Assembly: GCA_900544715.1 (NCBI GenBank)
Contig: UQWL01000002.1
Span: 211,235 to 275,234, forward strand
Source: an uncultured Oscillospiraceae bacterium
Lineage (GTDB): Bacteria > Bacillota > Clostridia > Oscillospirales > Acutalibacteraceae
Reading direction: 5' to 3'
DNA length: 64,000 bases
The notes beneath the pieces are model-generated. The model was not told where the DNA came from, searched no databases, and was given only the letters and a program-made list of their open reading frames with translations. The position numbers and the translations under genes were made by a program. Positions 18,393 to 27,430 of this stretch are shown here, in pieces (the stretch's first letter is position 1; each line of letters opens with the position of its first letter).

Positions 18393-18421
18393 ATTATAGC
18401 ACACTTATCTCTGCTTTTCAA
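18393..18421 (-). promoter_or_regulatory. Promoter of the SCIFF operon
   Basis: On the minus strand TTGAAA (18416-18421), 17 bases, TATAAT (18393-18398), giving a leader of about 30 bases before scfA. Confidence 0.8.
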
Positions 18422-18429
18422 TCTATAAT

Positions 18430-18568
18430 ATTGGGAAAATTTAGCCTGTATTGGGTGCCGTAAACCGGTTATCCTATTGGCAGCGGAACAGGATATAAAG
18501 GAATGCGTTTGCTGTCCTTCTCCGCAAGCCGTTTATGCGGGGAAGCCCAGCATAAACGGTGTTTTTTT
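18430..18568 (+). ncRNA. Possible small RNA ending in a strong terminator
   Basis: A terminator with arms CCGTTTATGC (18529-18538) and GCATAAACGG (18550-18559) and a run of seven T (18562-18568) reads on the + strand, but no + strand gene lies upstream. The 100 bases before it contain ATCCT/AGGAT and AACCGGTT self-complementary stretches. Either an unannotated small RNA or a barrier to transcription from 19.1 kb side. Confidence 0.35.
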
Positions 18569-18592
18569 GTGATGGAAACGCTGCGGCGAAGC

Positions 18593-19096
18593 TTAAAGAT
18601 ACTTAAACAAATAGATTTGCGGCATGTCGTTTTTCCCGTTTACACAAGGGTGGCAGCCAACGGGCGTAAAGCCATAACGAATATAAAACAACAAAGCCCG
18701 TCTGTCATCCGGATCGTCGGGCGTATCGGTATACAGACACTCTGCCCCGCGGTTGCGTAGATACTCCTCCGCTTCTTTGCAAAGCATAGTTCCATAGCCT
18801 TTGCTTCTGTATTTCTCCTTTACCTCGAACATGGCAATCGTCGCCTTTTTTCCAAAACAATCCACATTTTCAAGGCCTAGATCATGCAGCAGGTAGATGA
18901 AGCCAATCGGTTCATCCTCGTCAGAATAAAGGCAAAGTGCCTGCCCGCCGCAGAGATAAAGCGATTTTATATAATTTTTCAGCCACTTCACATGCTGCGG
19001 ATTCTTTTCATCATAGTGATCACCGCACTGTACTTCAGAAATCTCAAATAAAAAGGTGCTATAAAACATATCTTCCTCTAAAAATCGAAATTTCAT
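18593..19096 (-). CDS. GNAT family N-acetyltransferase
   Basis: A 167-residue GNAT fold. The acetyl-CoA-binding motif is VKEKYRSKGYGTMLCKEAEEYL near residues 92-113, and the end matches the fold's final strands (LLFYIRYGFTPVG). The acceptor substrate cannot be predicted. It stands alone on the minus strand between the SCIFF operon and a divergent radical SAM gene. Cysteine content is fairly high for an intracellular enzyme of an anaerobe. Confidence 0.85.
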   Translation of the reverse strand: MKFRFLEEDMFYSTFLFEISEVQCGDHYDEKNPQHVKWLKNYIKSLYLCGGQALCLYSDEDEPIGFIYLLHDLGLENVDCFGKKATIAMFEVKEKYRSKGYGTMLCKEAEEYLRNRGAECLYTDTPDDPDDRRALLFYIRYGFTPVGCHPCVNGKNDMPQIYLFKYL

Positions 19097-19296
19097 TCCT
19101 ACTTTCCCTTTCCTTAACTTTGGAATGCTTTTTATTGGTTTTGCTTGTTTTGAAACAGAATATGTAAATTATTATAGAATAATCTAACGAAAAATCAACT
19201 GATAAACTGAATATAATTTTATTTATTCATAAACAAGTCACAGAATTATGTTATGATTATAAACAGAATTTTATGGATACCACCAAGGAGGCAATT

Positions 19297-20385
19297 ATGA
19301 GCTGGCAAGAAGAACTGAAAAATAACGTAACAACAATTGAGGAGCTTGCAAAATATATTCCTTTCGAAAGCTCTGAGATTGAAAAATTAGAGTCCATTGT
19401 CAAAGACTTCCCGATGTCCATCCCCCGTTATTATCTTTCCCTGATCGATCCAAACGATCCGAATGACCCCATTCGCAAAATGAGCCTTCCGGCGTTGGAA
19501 GAGCTCGATGATGCGGGCATGTGGGATACCAGCGGTGAAGCGAGCAACACCAAAACAGAGGGCCTACAACATAAATATAGGCAAACTTCCCTGATCCTTT
19601 CCACCAGCAAATGCGCGATGTACTGCCGCCACTGCTTCCGCAAACGTTTGGTCGGTACCTCCGATGAGGAAGTGGCAAAGACGTTTGCCCCGATCCTCGC
19701 TTATATCAAGGTGCATCCGGAGATCAACAATGTATTGATTTCCGGCGGGGATTCCTTCTTGAATAATAATCAGGTCATTGCTTACTATCTGAAAGAACTC
19801 TCTGTGGTGGATCACCTTGATTTTATCCGCTTTGGCACGCGAATTCCGGTAACACTCCCCTCCCGCATCACGGAAGACCCGGAGCTGTTGGAAATCCTAC
19901 AGGAGTATGGGCAGAAAAAGACGATCTATGTTACAACACAGTTTAACCATGCAAAGGAGTTGACGCCGAAGGCGATCGCTTCGATTGATGCGCTTTTGAA
20001 AGCTGGCGTCATTGTCAATAACCAAACAGTCCTTTTGCGCGGTATCAACGACGATCCGGATACGCTTGCAGATCTCTTTAATTCCCTGATCCGCAATCGC
20101 GTGATTCCCTATTACATCTTCCAATGCAGGCCGGTAACCCATGTGAAAACGCAGTTTCAGGTGCCGCTTGCAGAGGGCGTTCAAATCGTGGACCAGGCAA
20201 AAGCAAAGTGTAATGGCTTTAGCAAGCGCATCCGCTATGCGATGTCCCACGAAACCGGCAAGATTGAAATCCTCGGCATGCTGAATGACAAAGAGATGCT
20301 CTTTAAATACCATCAGGCAAAGGATCCCAAAAACAACAGCCGCATCTTTACCGTTGCTTTGGAGAATGGTCAGGCCTGGCTTTAA
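19297..20385 (+). CDS. KamA family radical SAM protein (aminomutase-like)
   Basis: A 362-residue protein related to lysine 2,3-aminomutase and EpmB. The cluster motif is C106-A-M-Y-C110-R-H-C113. Strand motifs NNVLISGGDSF and RFGTRIPVTLPSRI match the KamA barrel. The glycine-rich PLP-lysine loop of true aminomutases (PGGGGK) is replaced by SHETGK, so the reaction may differ. AAGGAGG supports the start at 19297; an ATG at 19273 lacks a site. It is a single-gene unit with its own terminator. Substrate unknown. Confidence 0.88.
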   Translation: MSWQEELKNNVTTIEELAKYIPFESSEIEKLESIVKDFPMSIPRYYLSLIDPNDPNDPIRKMSLPALEELDDAGMWDTSGEASNTKTEGLQHKYRQTSLILSTSKCAMYCRHCFRKRLVGTSDEEVAKTFAPILAYIKVHPEINNVLISGGDSFLNNNQVIAYYLKELSVVDHLDFIRFGTRIPVTLPSRITEDPELLEILQEYGQKKTIYVTTQFNHAKELTPKAIASIDALLKAGVIVNNQTVLLRGINDDPDTLADLFNSLIRNRVIPYYIFQCRPVTHVKTQFQVPLAEGVQIVDQAKAKCNGFSKRIRYAMSHETGKIEILGMLNDKEMLFKYHQAKDPKNNSRIFTVALENGQAWL

Positions 20386-20411
20386 AAGAAAAACTTTATG
20401 CAACTTACGCT

Positions 20412-20442
20412 GTGGGTATTGCAAAATGCAATACCCACTTTT
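20412..20442 (+). terminator. Intrinsic terminator after the KamA-like gene
   Basis: A perfect 12-bp stem GTGGGTATTGCA (20412-20423) and TGCAATACCCAC (20427-20438) with a three-base loop, then TTTT. Confidence 0.9.
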
Positions 20443-20454
20443 AAAATAAGACGA

Positions 20455-20498
20455 AACGCACCGAAGAGACGATTCATCCGCTTCGGTGCGTTCTTTTT
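20455..20498 (-). terminator. Terminator between convergent KamA-like and ileS genes
   Basis: Stem AACGCACCGAAG/CTTCGGTGCGTT (20455-20466 with 20481-20492). The + side has five T at 20494-20498, and the minus side a looser T-rich tail, so it can act in both directions and closes ileS. Confidence 0.85.
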
Positions 20499-20501
20499 GG
20501 G

Positions 20502-23500
20502 CTATTCAGCTTTTAATACTGCAATCGTCACGGAATCAGAGCCAATCTCGATCTCTTTTGTCAGGTCAGCCTGTGCCATAGGGACGAACATCAGTTCATC
20601 AGCAAGTAGCTCCGCCGCAATATGAGATTGCTGTGCAGCCAAAGCCTCCGAAAGGAAGGCGCTGCCTGTTACAATCGCCGCCTTGATGTGCTGCTCCACC
20701 TGATAACCTGCCTCCTTGCGCAGAAGCTGGCACTGGCGGATGATATCGCGCACGGCGCCTTCTGCACGCAAAGCATCGGTCAAAACGGTGTCGAGGGCAA
20801 TCACCACGCCCTCCCCGCATTCGGCGGAAACGATCCCTGCCTTGGTTTTCGACTGGCGGACAAAGAGCGCTGCATCAAATGTGCCTTTCCAGCCCGGCAC
20901 AGCGATTTGCTCATCCGCATCGAAGGCCTTCACCATGATCTGCATCTCCTCAGCAGAGAGCGCCTCAAGGGATTGTTTCATTTTATTGACATTTTGCTTG
21001 AGCACCGCGCCGGCAGCCTTGAAATTGACGCCTAGATAAGCGTCCTCCAACAGGTTGAAATCCTGGATATACACGATTTCTTTCACGTTGAGTTCATCCA
21101 GCACATTCTTTTCGAATACGCGGATTTGATTGGCAACAGCCTCCTCGCAGCAAATATAGAGCTTTTGAAGCGGTTGGCGCACCTTGAGCTGCTGTTCATT
21201 GCGCAGGCGCATGGCTGTGGCAATCACTGCGCGGGCGCGCTCTGTCTGCTCGATTACGCCGTCATCTGCAATCCCTTCCAGTGGCTGCGGCCAATCGCTC
21301 AAATGCACGCTGATGGGAGTGTTCGGCATCACTTTACGGGTCAGCTCCTGCCAGATATGCTCTGTCATAAACGGGATGATTGGGGACATCACCTGTACGC
21401 AGGTATTCAGTGCGTAAAAGAGCGTCCAATAGGCCACCATTTTATCATCCGCGTCCTCTGTTTTCCAGAAACGGCGGCGGTTGGTGCGGATATACCAGTT
21501 GGAGATATCGTCTACAAACACTTCAAAATCCTTCACGAGCAGGTAGGTCTTATAATCATCCATGACCTCTGTCGCCCGCTTGATAAAGGCGTTGGTGCGC
21601 AGCACCAGCCAGCGGTCCGTCGGCGTAAGTTTGCTGAAATCAGGTTGATAGCCCTCTAAAACAGGCTTGTCAATCTGTGCATAGGTGTTGAAGAAGGTGA
21701 AAATATTCCAGAAGGATAACAGCTTGCGGCGCGCCTCGTCGCCCAGATTGTAGCCAAAGCGAACATCGTTCGCTACCGGCGCACCCGCATACATATAGCG
21801 GATCGTATCCGCGCCGATCTTCTCCGCGGCCTCGTCAAATTTAATCATGAATCCGGTTTTGGAGAACTTGGAGCCATCCTCTGAAACCACGGTATTGTAA
21901 GAAAGCACGCGGTCATACGGCGCGCGATCCTCTAAAACAACGCTCATAAAGAGCATGGAATAGAACCACAGGCGCACCTGCTCGCGCATCTCCGTAATCC
22001 ATTCTGCCGGGTAGTTTTTGCGCCATGCCTCTTTGTCGTCAAAATAGCCGAGCGTGGAGAACGGGACAATGCCTGCATCCAGCCACACGTCGCCGATTTC
22101 ACTGATGCGGGAAACCTCATGGCCGCATTCCGGGCATTTGATTTTGATCTCGTCAATCCACGGCCGATGCATCTCCGGCAGCGCGTCCACTTTTGCCGGG
22201 TCGGTGCTCAGCTTCTTCAATTCCTCCTTGGAGCCGACCACGGTCAGATGGCCGCAATGCTCACAGGGGTAGAATGGCAGCGGCATTCCATAATACCGCT
22301 TACGGGAAATATTCCAGTCGCCCATATTATTGAGCCAGTCCTGCATTCTCTTTCCATTGGATGCGGGCTCCCATTTGACCTTTTCGGCAGCGGCGATCAG
22401 GCGGGGCTTGAGCTCTTCCGTGCGGATGTACCAGGCGGGCACCAGGCGGAAAATCACCTCAGATTTGCACCGCCAGCAAACCGGGTAGCTGTGCTCATAT
22501 TCCATCACTTTATAAAGCTTACCGGCTTCCTCCAGCTTTTGGAACACCTCATCTGCAATATCATGGCTGTTTTTGCCTGTCATCCAGCCGAATTTGTCGA
22601 GGAATAGCCCCGTGTCGTCTACCGGCATGATCTGTGCAAGGCCGAGCCGGAGGCCAAGCTCATAGTCTTCTACGCCGCACCCGGGCGCAATGTGGACGAT
22701 ACCAGTGCCTTCGTCTGCCGCAACATCCTCCCATGCGACGATGGAATGATCGACCCCCTGCTGCGCCTCGAACTCCGGGAAGCAGGTTTCAAACCTCAGG
22801 CCGACCAGTTCATCGCCCTTGAATGCGCGCAAAACTTCCACTTTGTCGTCGCCCAGATATTTGATCGCATTTTTTGCCAGCACGATCGGCTGATCGTCGC
22901 TTTTCACTTTCACTTCCACATAATCGATCTCCGGATTGACGGCGAGGGAAACATTGGCGGAAAGGGTCCACGGTGTTGTCGTCCAGGCAAGCATCTTGAA
23001 ATCGCGATCGACGACCGGCAGCTTGAAGAAAACGGACTTATGCTTCATCATCTTATAAGAGCCGGTCATTTCATGCTCAGAGAGTGAAGTGCCGCACCGC
23101 GGGCACCACGGCATGGGCTTATATTCGCGCTCAATCCAGCCGTGCTCGTGGCAGGTTCTTAAAAAATGCCAGATACCGCCAATGTTTTTATCCGTATGCG
23201 TGAAGTAGGAGTTTTCCCAATCCATCCATTGGCCCAATCGTTTGGATTGCTCCGTGATAATGCCGGAAAACCGCTGAACACGCTCCACGCACTTGCGCGT
23301 GAACTTGTCCATCCCGTAAGCTTCAATGTCTTTTTTCGTCTGGAAGCCGAGCTCTTTTTCCACTTCCACCTCAACCCACAGCCCTTGTGCGTCGAAACCG
23401 TTTTGATAGCGGCAATCATAGCCTTGCATGCCTTTATAGCGGATGAACGTATCCTTCAGCGTCCGGCCCCAGGCATGATGGATCCCCATAGGATTATTCG

Positions 23501-23642
23501 CAGTAATCGGCCCGTCAAGAAAACGGAACATTTCATGCCCATGGTTTTTTTCACGCAGCTTGTTGAAGCAATCATTCTCCTCCCAAAACCGCATGACGCT
23601 GTGCTCCAGATCGACGAAGCTGTTTTTTTCTGACTCTGCCAA
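20502..23642 (-). CDS. ileS: Isoleucyl-tRNA synthetase, type 2 (IleRS2) with GIHH signature
   Basis: Charges tRNA-Ile; 1046 residues, the long IleRS2 form. The start is TTG at 23642, 6 bases after GGAGGG; a longer frame to 23855 has no site. The class I HIGH motif, expected as H-x-G-H, reads G53-I54-H55-H56 with flanking ANNPM and AWGRTLKD. The KMSKS loop reads GSKFSKTGF. The CP1 editing domain, anticodon-binding domain and C-terminal extension are all present. Family knowledge: IleRS2 is associated with mupirocin resistance, and a GXHH variant with hyper-resistance. No T-box is found upstream. Confidence 0.96.
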   Translation of the reverse strand: MAESEKNSFVDLEHSVMRFWEENDCFNKLREKNHGHEMFRFLDGPITANNPMGIHHAWGRTLKDTFIRYKGMQGYDCRYQNGFDAQGLWVEVEVEKELGFQTKKDIEAYGMDKFTRKCVERVQRFSGIITEQSKRLGQWMDWENSYFTHTDKNIGGIWHFLRTCHEHGWIEREYKPMPWCPRCGTSLSEHEMTGSYKMMKHKSVFFKLPVVDRDFKMLAWTTTPWTLSANVSLAVNPEIDYVEVKVKSDDQPIVLAKNAIKYLGDDKVEVLRAFKGDELVGLRFETCFPEFEAQQGVDHSIVAWEDVAADEGTGIVHIAPGCGVEDYELGLRLGLAQIMPVDDTGLFLDKFGWMTGKNSHDIADEVFQKLEEAGKLYKVMEYEHSYPVCWRCKSEVIFRLVPAWYIRTEELKPRLIAAAEKVKWEPASNGKRMQDWLNNMGDWNISRKRYYGMPLPFYPCEHCGHLTVVGSKEELKKLSTDPAKVDALPEMHRPWIDEIKIKCPECGHEVSRISEIGDVWLDAGIVPFSTLGYFDDKEAWRKNYPAEWITEMREQVRLWFYSMLFMSVVLEDRAPYDRVLSYNTVVSEDGSKFSKTGFMIKFDEAAEKIGADTIRYMYAGAPVANDVRFGYNLGDEARRKLLSFWNIFTFFNTYAQIDKPVLEGYQPDFSKLTPTDRWLVLRTNAFIKRATEVMDDYKTYLLVKDFEVFVDDISNWYIRTNRRRFWKTEDADDKMVAYWTLFYALNTCVQVMSPIIPFMTEHIWQELTRKVMPNTPISVHLSDWPQPLEGIADDGVIEQTERARAVIATAMRLRNEQQLKVRQPLQKLYICCEEAVANQIRVFEKNVLDELNVKEIVYIQDFNLLEDAYLGVNFKAAGAVLKQNVNKMKQSLEALSAEEMQIMVKAFDADEQIAVPGWKGTFDAALFVRQSKTKAGIVSAECGEGVVIALDTVLTDALRAEGAVRDIIRQCQLLRKEAGYQVEQHIKAAIVTGSAFLSEALAAQQSHIAAELLADELMFVPMAQADLTKEIEIGSDSVTIAVLKAE

Positions 23643-23702
23643 TGTAAGCCCTCCAGTATAGTGAAAATACGATTGCAAATGCAACAAAGTATAAACAATA
23701 TA

Positions 23703-23731
23703 ATTATACACATGCAAAATGCACATTGCAA
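23703..23731 (-). promoter_or_regulatory. Promoter of ileS
   Basis: On the minus strand TTGCAA (23726-23731), 17 bases, TATAAT (23703-23708). The implied leader is only about 55 bases, too short for a T-box. Confidence 0.7.
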
Positions 23732-23890
23732 GTGCTCCGGCAAGCCGTTCCCTGATTTTATTGCTTTTTTCGGGTACTGGCAGGCGTGGAATGCTGCCTG
23801 GATTGCAGGGTATGGATTTGAACGGATACTTGTAGGGAATGGAAATGCGCTCCAATTTTATGAATTTATCATAAATCTTTCTTATTTTAT

Positions 23891-23919
23891 TTGACCTGTT
23901 TCCTTTGATATGCTAGGAT
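23891..23919 (+). promoter_or_regulatory. Promoter of the secreted 811-residue protein
   Basis: TTGACC (23891-23896), 17 bases, TAGGAT (23914-23919), about 100 bases before the TTG start. Confidence 0.65.
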
Positions 23920-24020
23920 GAGGTCACCGATGAAATGGGAGGAGGTGCAGCAGCAAGGCAGCTTTGTTTTTGACACAACATTCAAATTCTTGTGAATAGA
24001 AAGATACAGGAGGAAGAACC

Positions 24021-26456
24021 TTGCGAAAAACAAACAAACTGCTTGCGGCCGCACTTGCAATACTCCTTGTGTTCTCTACCATGTCCCTTTCGCTGACGGC
24101 GTTTGCACAGGGGGATTCCCTTGCAGAGCGTATCGCAGCATACAGCGGCGACCTGTCCGACGAGGCGGGCGCGGCGCTTGCCAAGGACTACAAATCGGCA
24201 AGCGATGCGGAAAAGGATGCCGTGGGCGCAGAAAACGTATTAAAGATGCACCAGCTGGCGCGGGCGCGCGTGCAGGCGACGGGTGGATGGTTTCCCAATT
24301 ACCCAGTCAATATTCCGAAATTGATTGGCAGCCCCACGGAGCTGCAGCAGCATGCCGCAGCGCTTTATCAACAGATCATGGGCGCCAGTGCAGTGGAGGG
24401 CATCAAGCTGACTCCCTCTACCGACTTTACGCAGGCGGCGGCTAAAGCCGCGCTGGAAGCGCTTAACGTTTCTTATGAGACAGCGGAAGAAATTGTACGC
24501 GACTATCTCAGCATTTTGGATCAAAAGGGAGAATATTGGGATGCCAATCAAAATTTTGTCGCGTTGAATCAGCTGGCAGTGCTGAACCTGACGGCGGATC
24601 TGCAACAAAATCCCTTCCGTGCCCAAAATACAGGAGAAACCCAGGAGCAATATGAAGCGGTGAAAGCAGCAGACGCAGCCGGTCGCTACTGGAGCACGCT
24701 TTCTGCGATGTTATTCAGTAAGGAGCAGAAGCAGGCGCTTTCCACTGCGCAGGACATACTCACCGCCTATCAGCGCTTTTTACAGGGCGAGGGCGGCATT
24801 GATGCCGTGAAAGCATCCCTTTCCGCTTATGACGGCCTGAATGCGCTCCAGCAGAAGCTGCTTGCTGATTTGAGCTATCCGGTGGCAGTGCTGAAGGGGG
24901 AAGCGCATCCCTTCTCTAAGGCCTTGCAGCTGATCCGCGGCGAGGCGATGCAAACGCAGTCCCCCGGTATTCGGCCTGTCGAAAAGCCCCATGTAACCGG
25001 ATCAATTGCCTATCCGGCAGGGATCACCAAGCAACAGGCGCAGCAGGCGCTCGGCGCGAGCGATGCATTTTTAAACGATGCGTTGAAAATGCTGGTGCCT
25101 GCAATTCAGGAAGCGGGCGGCCTGCAGCCGTTTGCGAAAAACCAACTTGCAACCAACTTGATGACAGGCCAAGCGCTCGCTGCGGTTTATACGCAATTAG
25201 ATTCCCTCATTAACAGCGCGATTTCTGGCCTGCCGGGATTTGTACAAACGCTTGTAAAGCAGCTAATTGGGAACGCGCTACTTCCCGTGGGAGCCGCAGA
25301 GCAGCTGACAGAGGAAAAATACGCACAGGCGAAGGCAGCACTTTCCGCAGACGGCCTTACCTGGCAGAATGCGGACCTTTCCAAAGTCGACTGGGGCTTC
25401 TCTAATGGGGACATGGAAGGCTTCCTCGATGCGCTGATCGCCGGGCTACGGCCTGTAACAGAGCTGATTTTCGGCACGCAGCTGCTGAGCCTTGTCGGCG
25501 TAGACATCGCGTTTGAAAACAAAACGGATAAAGACGGAAACTTCCAATACGGATTGTATGAAAAATTATTCATCCCCATCTATGATGCGCTTGGTATCAC
25601 CAATGCGCCGACCAGTTCGGCATACACGGCGCAAACGAAGCAGGAAACAGACGCGTCGGGGCATTATGACGCTTACCTGAAGCTCGCCTTTTCCCCCCTG
25701 CTGCCGCTGATCGACCGTCTGCTGGAAAACCCGATTGATACCCTTACCGAAAGGCTTCCACATCTGGTGTATGAATCCGGAGAGGTATTTGAAGCCGTCC
25801 GCGAGGCTGCTAAATCCATCGGCTTTGGGCTGGAAGATCTGGTGGCCCCCTACCTGAGCTTGGATAGCATCTTCGGGCTTGCGGCGGATGCCGTAAAAAA
25901 CCTGAATATCAATGGCCAGGCTGTTTCACTTACACTGCCAGAGCCTGATTGGGATACCATCGCTTCCCTCGGGAGCCTGGTGGCCGTTCCCACAGCAGGC
26001 GCCGGCTATGCGCAAAAATATGCCGTAAAGGCCGATCAGCCTGCCGTGTTTGTCACACTGCTTCGCTATGTGGAGCAGGTGCTCTCCCAAAATCGGGCTG
26101 AGATCGAGCGGTTGATCGGCACGATGGAAGGCGGCGAGGAGTTGCTCCCGATCATCCAAGAGGTTCTCGGCGCCCTGAGTGAAAAGGATGCGCTGACCAC
26201 GCTCGTCATCGAGCTGCTTGCGCCTCAGGAGACGGATCCCTCTGATCCGGATCACGGAGAGGAGCCCGATGAGGATGACGATTTCTTCCCAGAGGAGAAT
26301 GAAACCAACAACGGTAACACCTCCATAGACGATATGGATGAAACGGAAAACCCCGGTACGGGAGGCACTGCCTTCCCGGCGGCCCTTTTGGCAATTGCCG
26401 CGGGCGCAGGCGTTATTCTAATCCTCAGCGGAAAGAAACGCTCCGGGAAACACTAA
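24021..26456 (+). CDS. Secreted protein with sortase-type C-terminal anchor
   Basis: An 811-residue exported protein of unknown function. It starts with TTG behind AGGAGG. Signal peptide 1-30 ends around LTAFAQG. The body is alanine/glutamine-rich and mostly helical, without a domain I recognise. The C-terminus has an acidic linker, then NPGTG at 777-781, a hydrophobic helix and the basic end KKRSGKH: the layout of a cell-wall sorting signal, with Asn in place of the usual leading Leu. It has its own promoter and terminator. Inference: a wall-anchored surface protein. Confidence 0.75.
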   Translation: MRKTNKLLAAALAILLVFSTMSLSLTAFAQGDSLAERIAAYSGDLSDEAGAALAKDYKSASDAEKDAVGAENVLKMHQLARARVQATGGWFPNYPVNIPKLIGSPTELQQHAAALYQQIMGASAVEGIKLTPSTDFTQAAAKAALEALNVSYETAEEIVRDYLSILDQKGEYWDANQNFVALNQLAVLNLTADLQQNPFRAQNTGETQEQYEAVKAADAAGRYWSTLSAMLFSKEQKQALSTAQDILTAYQRFLQGEGGIDAVKASLSAYDGLNALQQKLLADLSYPVAVLKGEAHPFSKALQLIRGEAMQTQSPGIRPVEKPHVTGSIAYPAGITKQQAQQALGASDAFLNDALKMLVPAIQEAGGLQPFAKNQLATNLMTGQALAAVYTQLDSLINSAISGLPGFVQTLVKQLIGNALLPVGAAEQLTEEKYAQAKAALSADGLTWQNADLSKVDWGFSNGDMEGFLDALIAGLRPVTELIFGTQLLSLVGVDIAFENKTDKDGNFQYGLYEKLFIPIYDALGITNAPTSSAYTAQTKQETDASGHYDAYLKLAFSPLLPLIDRLLENPIDTLTERLPHLVYESGEVFEAVREAAKSIGFGLEDLVAPYLSLDSIFGLAADAVKNLNINGQAVSLTLPEPDWDTIASLGSLVAVPTAGAGYAQKYAVKADQPAVFVTLLRYVEQVLSQNRAEIERLIGTMEGGEELLPIIQEVLGALSEKDALTTLVIELLAPQETDPSDPDHGEEPDEDDDFFPEENETNNGNTSIDDMDETENPGTGGTAFPAALLAIAAGAGVILILSGKKRSGKH

Positions 26457-26478
26457 AACCTGCAATCAATATAAAACG

Positions 26479-26524
26479 ATCCCTTTGCCCTCCTGGATTG
26501 ACCAGCTGGGCAAAGGGATTTTTT
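26479..26524 (+). terminator. Intrinsic terminator after the surface protein
   Basis: A 12-bp stem ATCCCTTTGCCC/GGGCAAAGGGAT (26479-26490 with 26508-26519), then five T. Confidence 0.9.
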
Positions 26525-26536
26525 CGCTAGAATCCT

Positions 26537-27354
26537 TTACTTTTCACGCGGCGTGACAGCTACCCAGATTTCACTGTGATAATCTGGATCGCCCATATTG
26601 CCGTCTGAATAAAGTTCCAGGTCATAGTTCCCCAGTGGCTCATATTCTGAGGTCGAAAAGAATTCAGCGAAGATACGGTGCCAAAGCTGCTGGATTGCAT
26701 TCGGCATGGTGCCTGTGGCGTCAAAGACTCCGCGCCGATCAAAGAGGGGAAGTTCTCCTTTTGGCGGCTATCCTCCATACAAAGGCCCACGATATTGCTG
26801 CCGATCGTTCCATGCTCTTCCCTGTGCTCACACAGCCATTGGATCGTGCCATCCCGGTGGCAGCGCTCCCAAAAAGCCGGGATCTCCTCCCGATTTTTTT
26901 CATCCTCCTCACTGCACCGCGTGCCCTTGGCGACAATCCGGAAGGAATCCTTGTTTGCAATTCTGTACTGCATACGTTCTCCGCCTTTCATCGATATTTA
27001 AATGGACAGGCGTGCAAAGGAAGTGAGCGGAGCCAGAGTTAAACGGGCGGCAGATGGCGTGATCCCATGGAACCGTGTGAAGGCGCGCGTAAAGCTCTCC
27101 GGCGTTTCATAGCCGTATTTCAGCGCAAGGTCGATCACCTTCTGATCCGTCGCCAGAAGCTCCGAGCCCGCCAGTGTCAGGCGGCGATTACGGATATATT
27201 CACCTACCGTATAGCCGCATAGGATCGAGAAAACACGCTGAAAATAAAACGGAGATACATATGCTTCGCGCGCCACGTCCTCATAAGAAATCTGTTCTGT
27301 CAAATGCGCTTCAATATAATCGACCGCCCGCTGCAAGCCCATGATCCAATCCAT
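26537..27354 (-). pseudogene. Broken AraC-type regulator with GyrI-like effector domain
   Basis: The first part (27354-27001) is a complete AraC HTH domain of 118 codons (SYEDVAREAYVSPFYFQRVF). It ends in an in-frame TAA at 26998-27000. Reading resumes in the same frame with ISMKGGERMQYRI, the normal linker to a GyrI-like ligand domain. A second lesion, a one-base frameshift near 26727, separates GAES from the proper end (AIQQLWHRIFAEFF ... YDLELYSDG), which stops at 26537. Two independent lesions argue for a pseudogene. The AraC half alone could still bind DNA. Confidence 0.8.
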
Positions 27355-27430
27355 CTTCCAAAGCCTCCTGTCTTGCTTTTATCTTAGCGGAATATCGGAA
27401 TTTCTTCTCAACTTTTTGTGCCTCATGTTG

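Larger units (their letters stand above)
23643..24020. other. Divergent intergenic region, ileS and secreted-protein promoters
   Basis: This 378-bp gap holds the ileS promoter (minus) and the promoter of the secreted protein (+). Downstream of the latter, GAGGT precedes a possible 21-codon frame (ATG 23931). I see no T-box: neither the specifier stem nor the conserved antiterminator bulge sequence appears on the minus strand. Confidence 0.6.

Noticed and set aside
18192..18404. 70-codon minus-strand frame over the SCIFF region
   Set aside because: It is out of frame with the exact 45-codon SCIFF gene, which has the promoter, ribosome site and six-cysteine pattern.
23656..23855. N-terminal extension of IleRS to 23855
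   Set aside because: It crosses the TATAAT promoter, lacks a ribosome site, and the conserved IleRS opening begins at the TTG at 23642.
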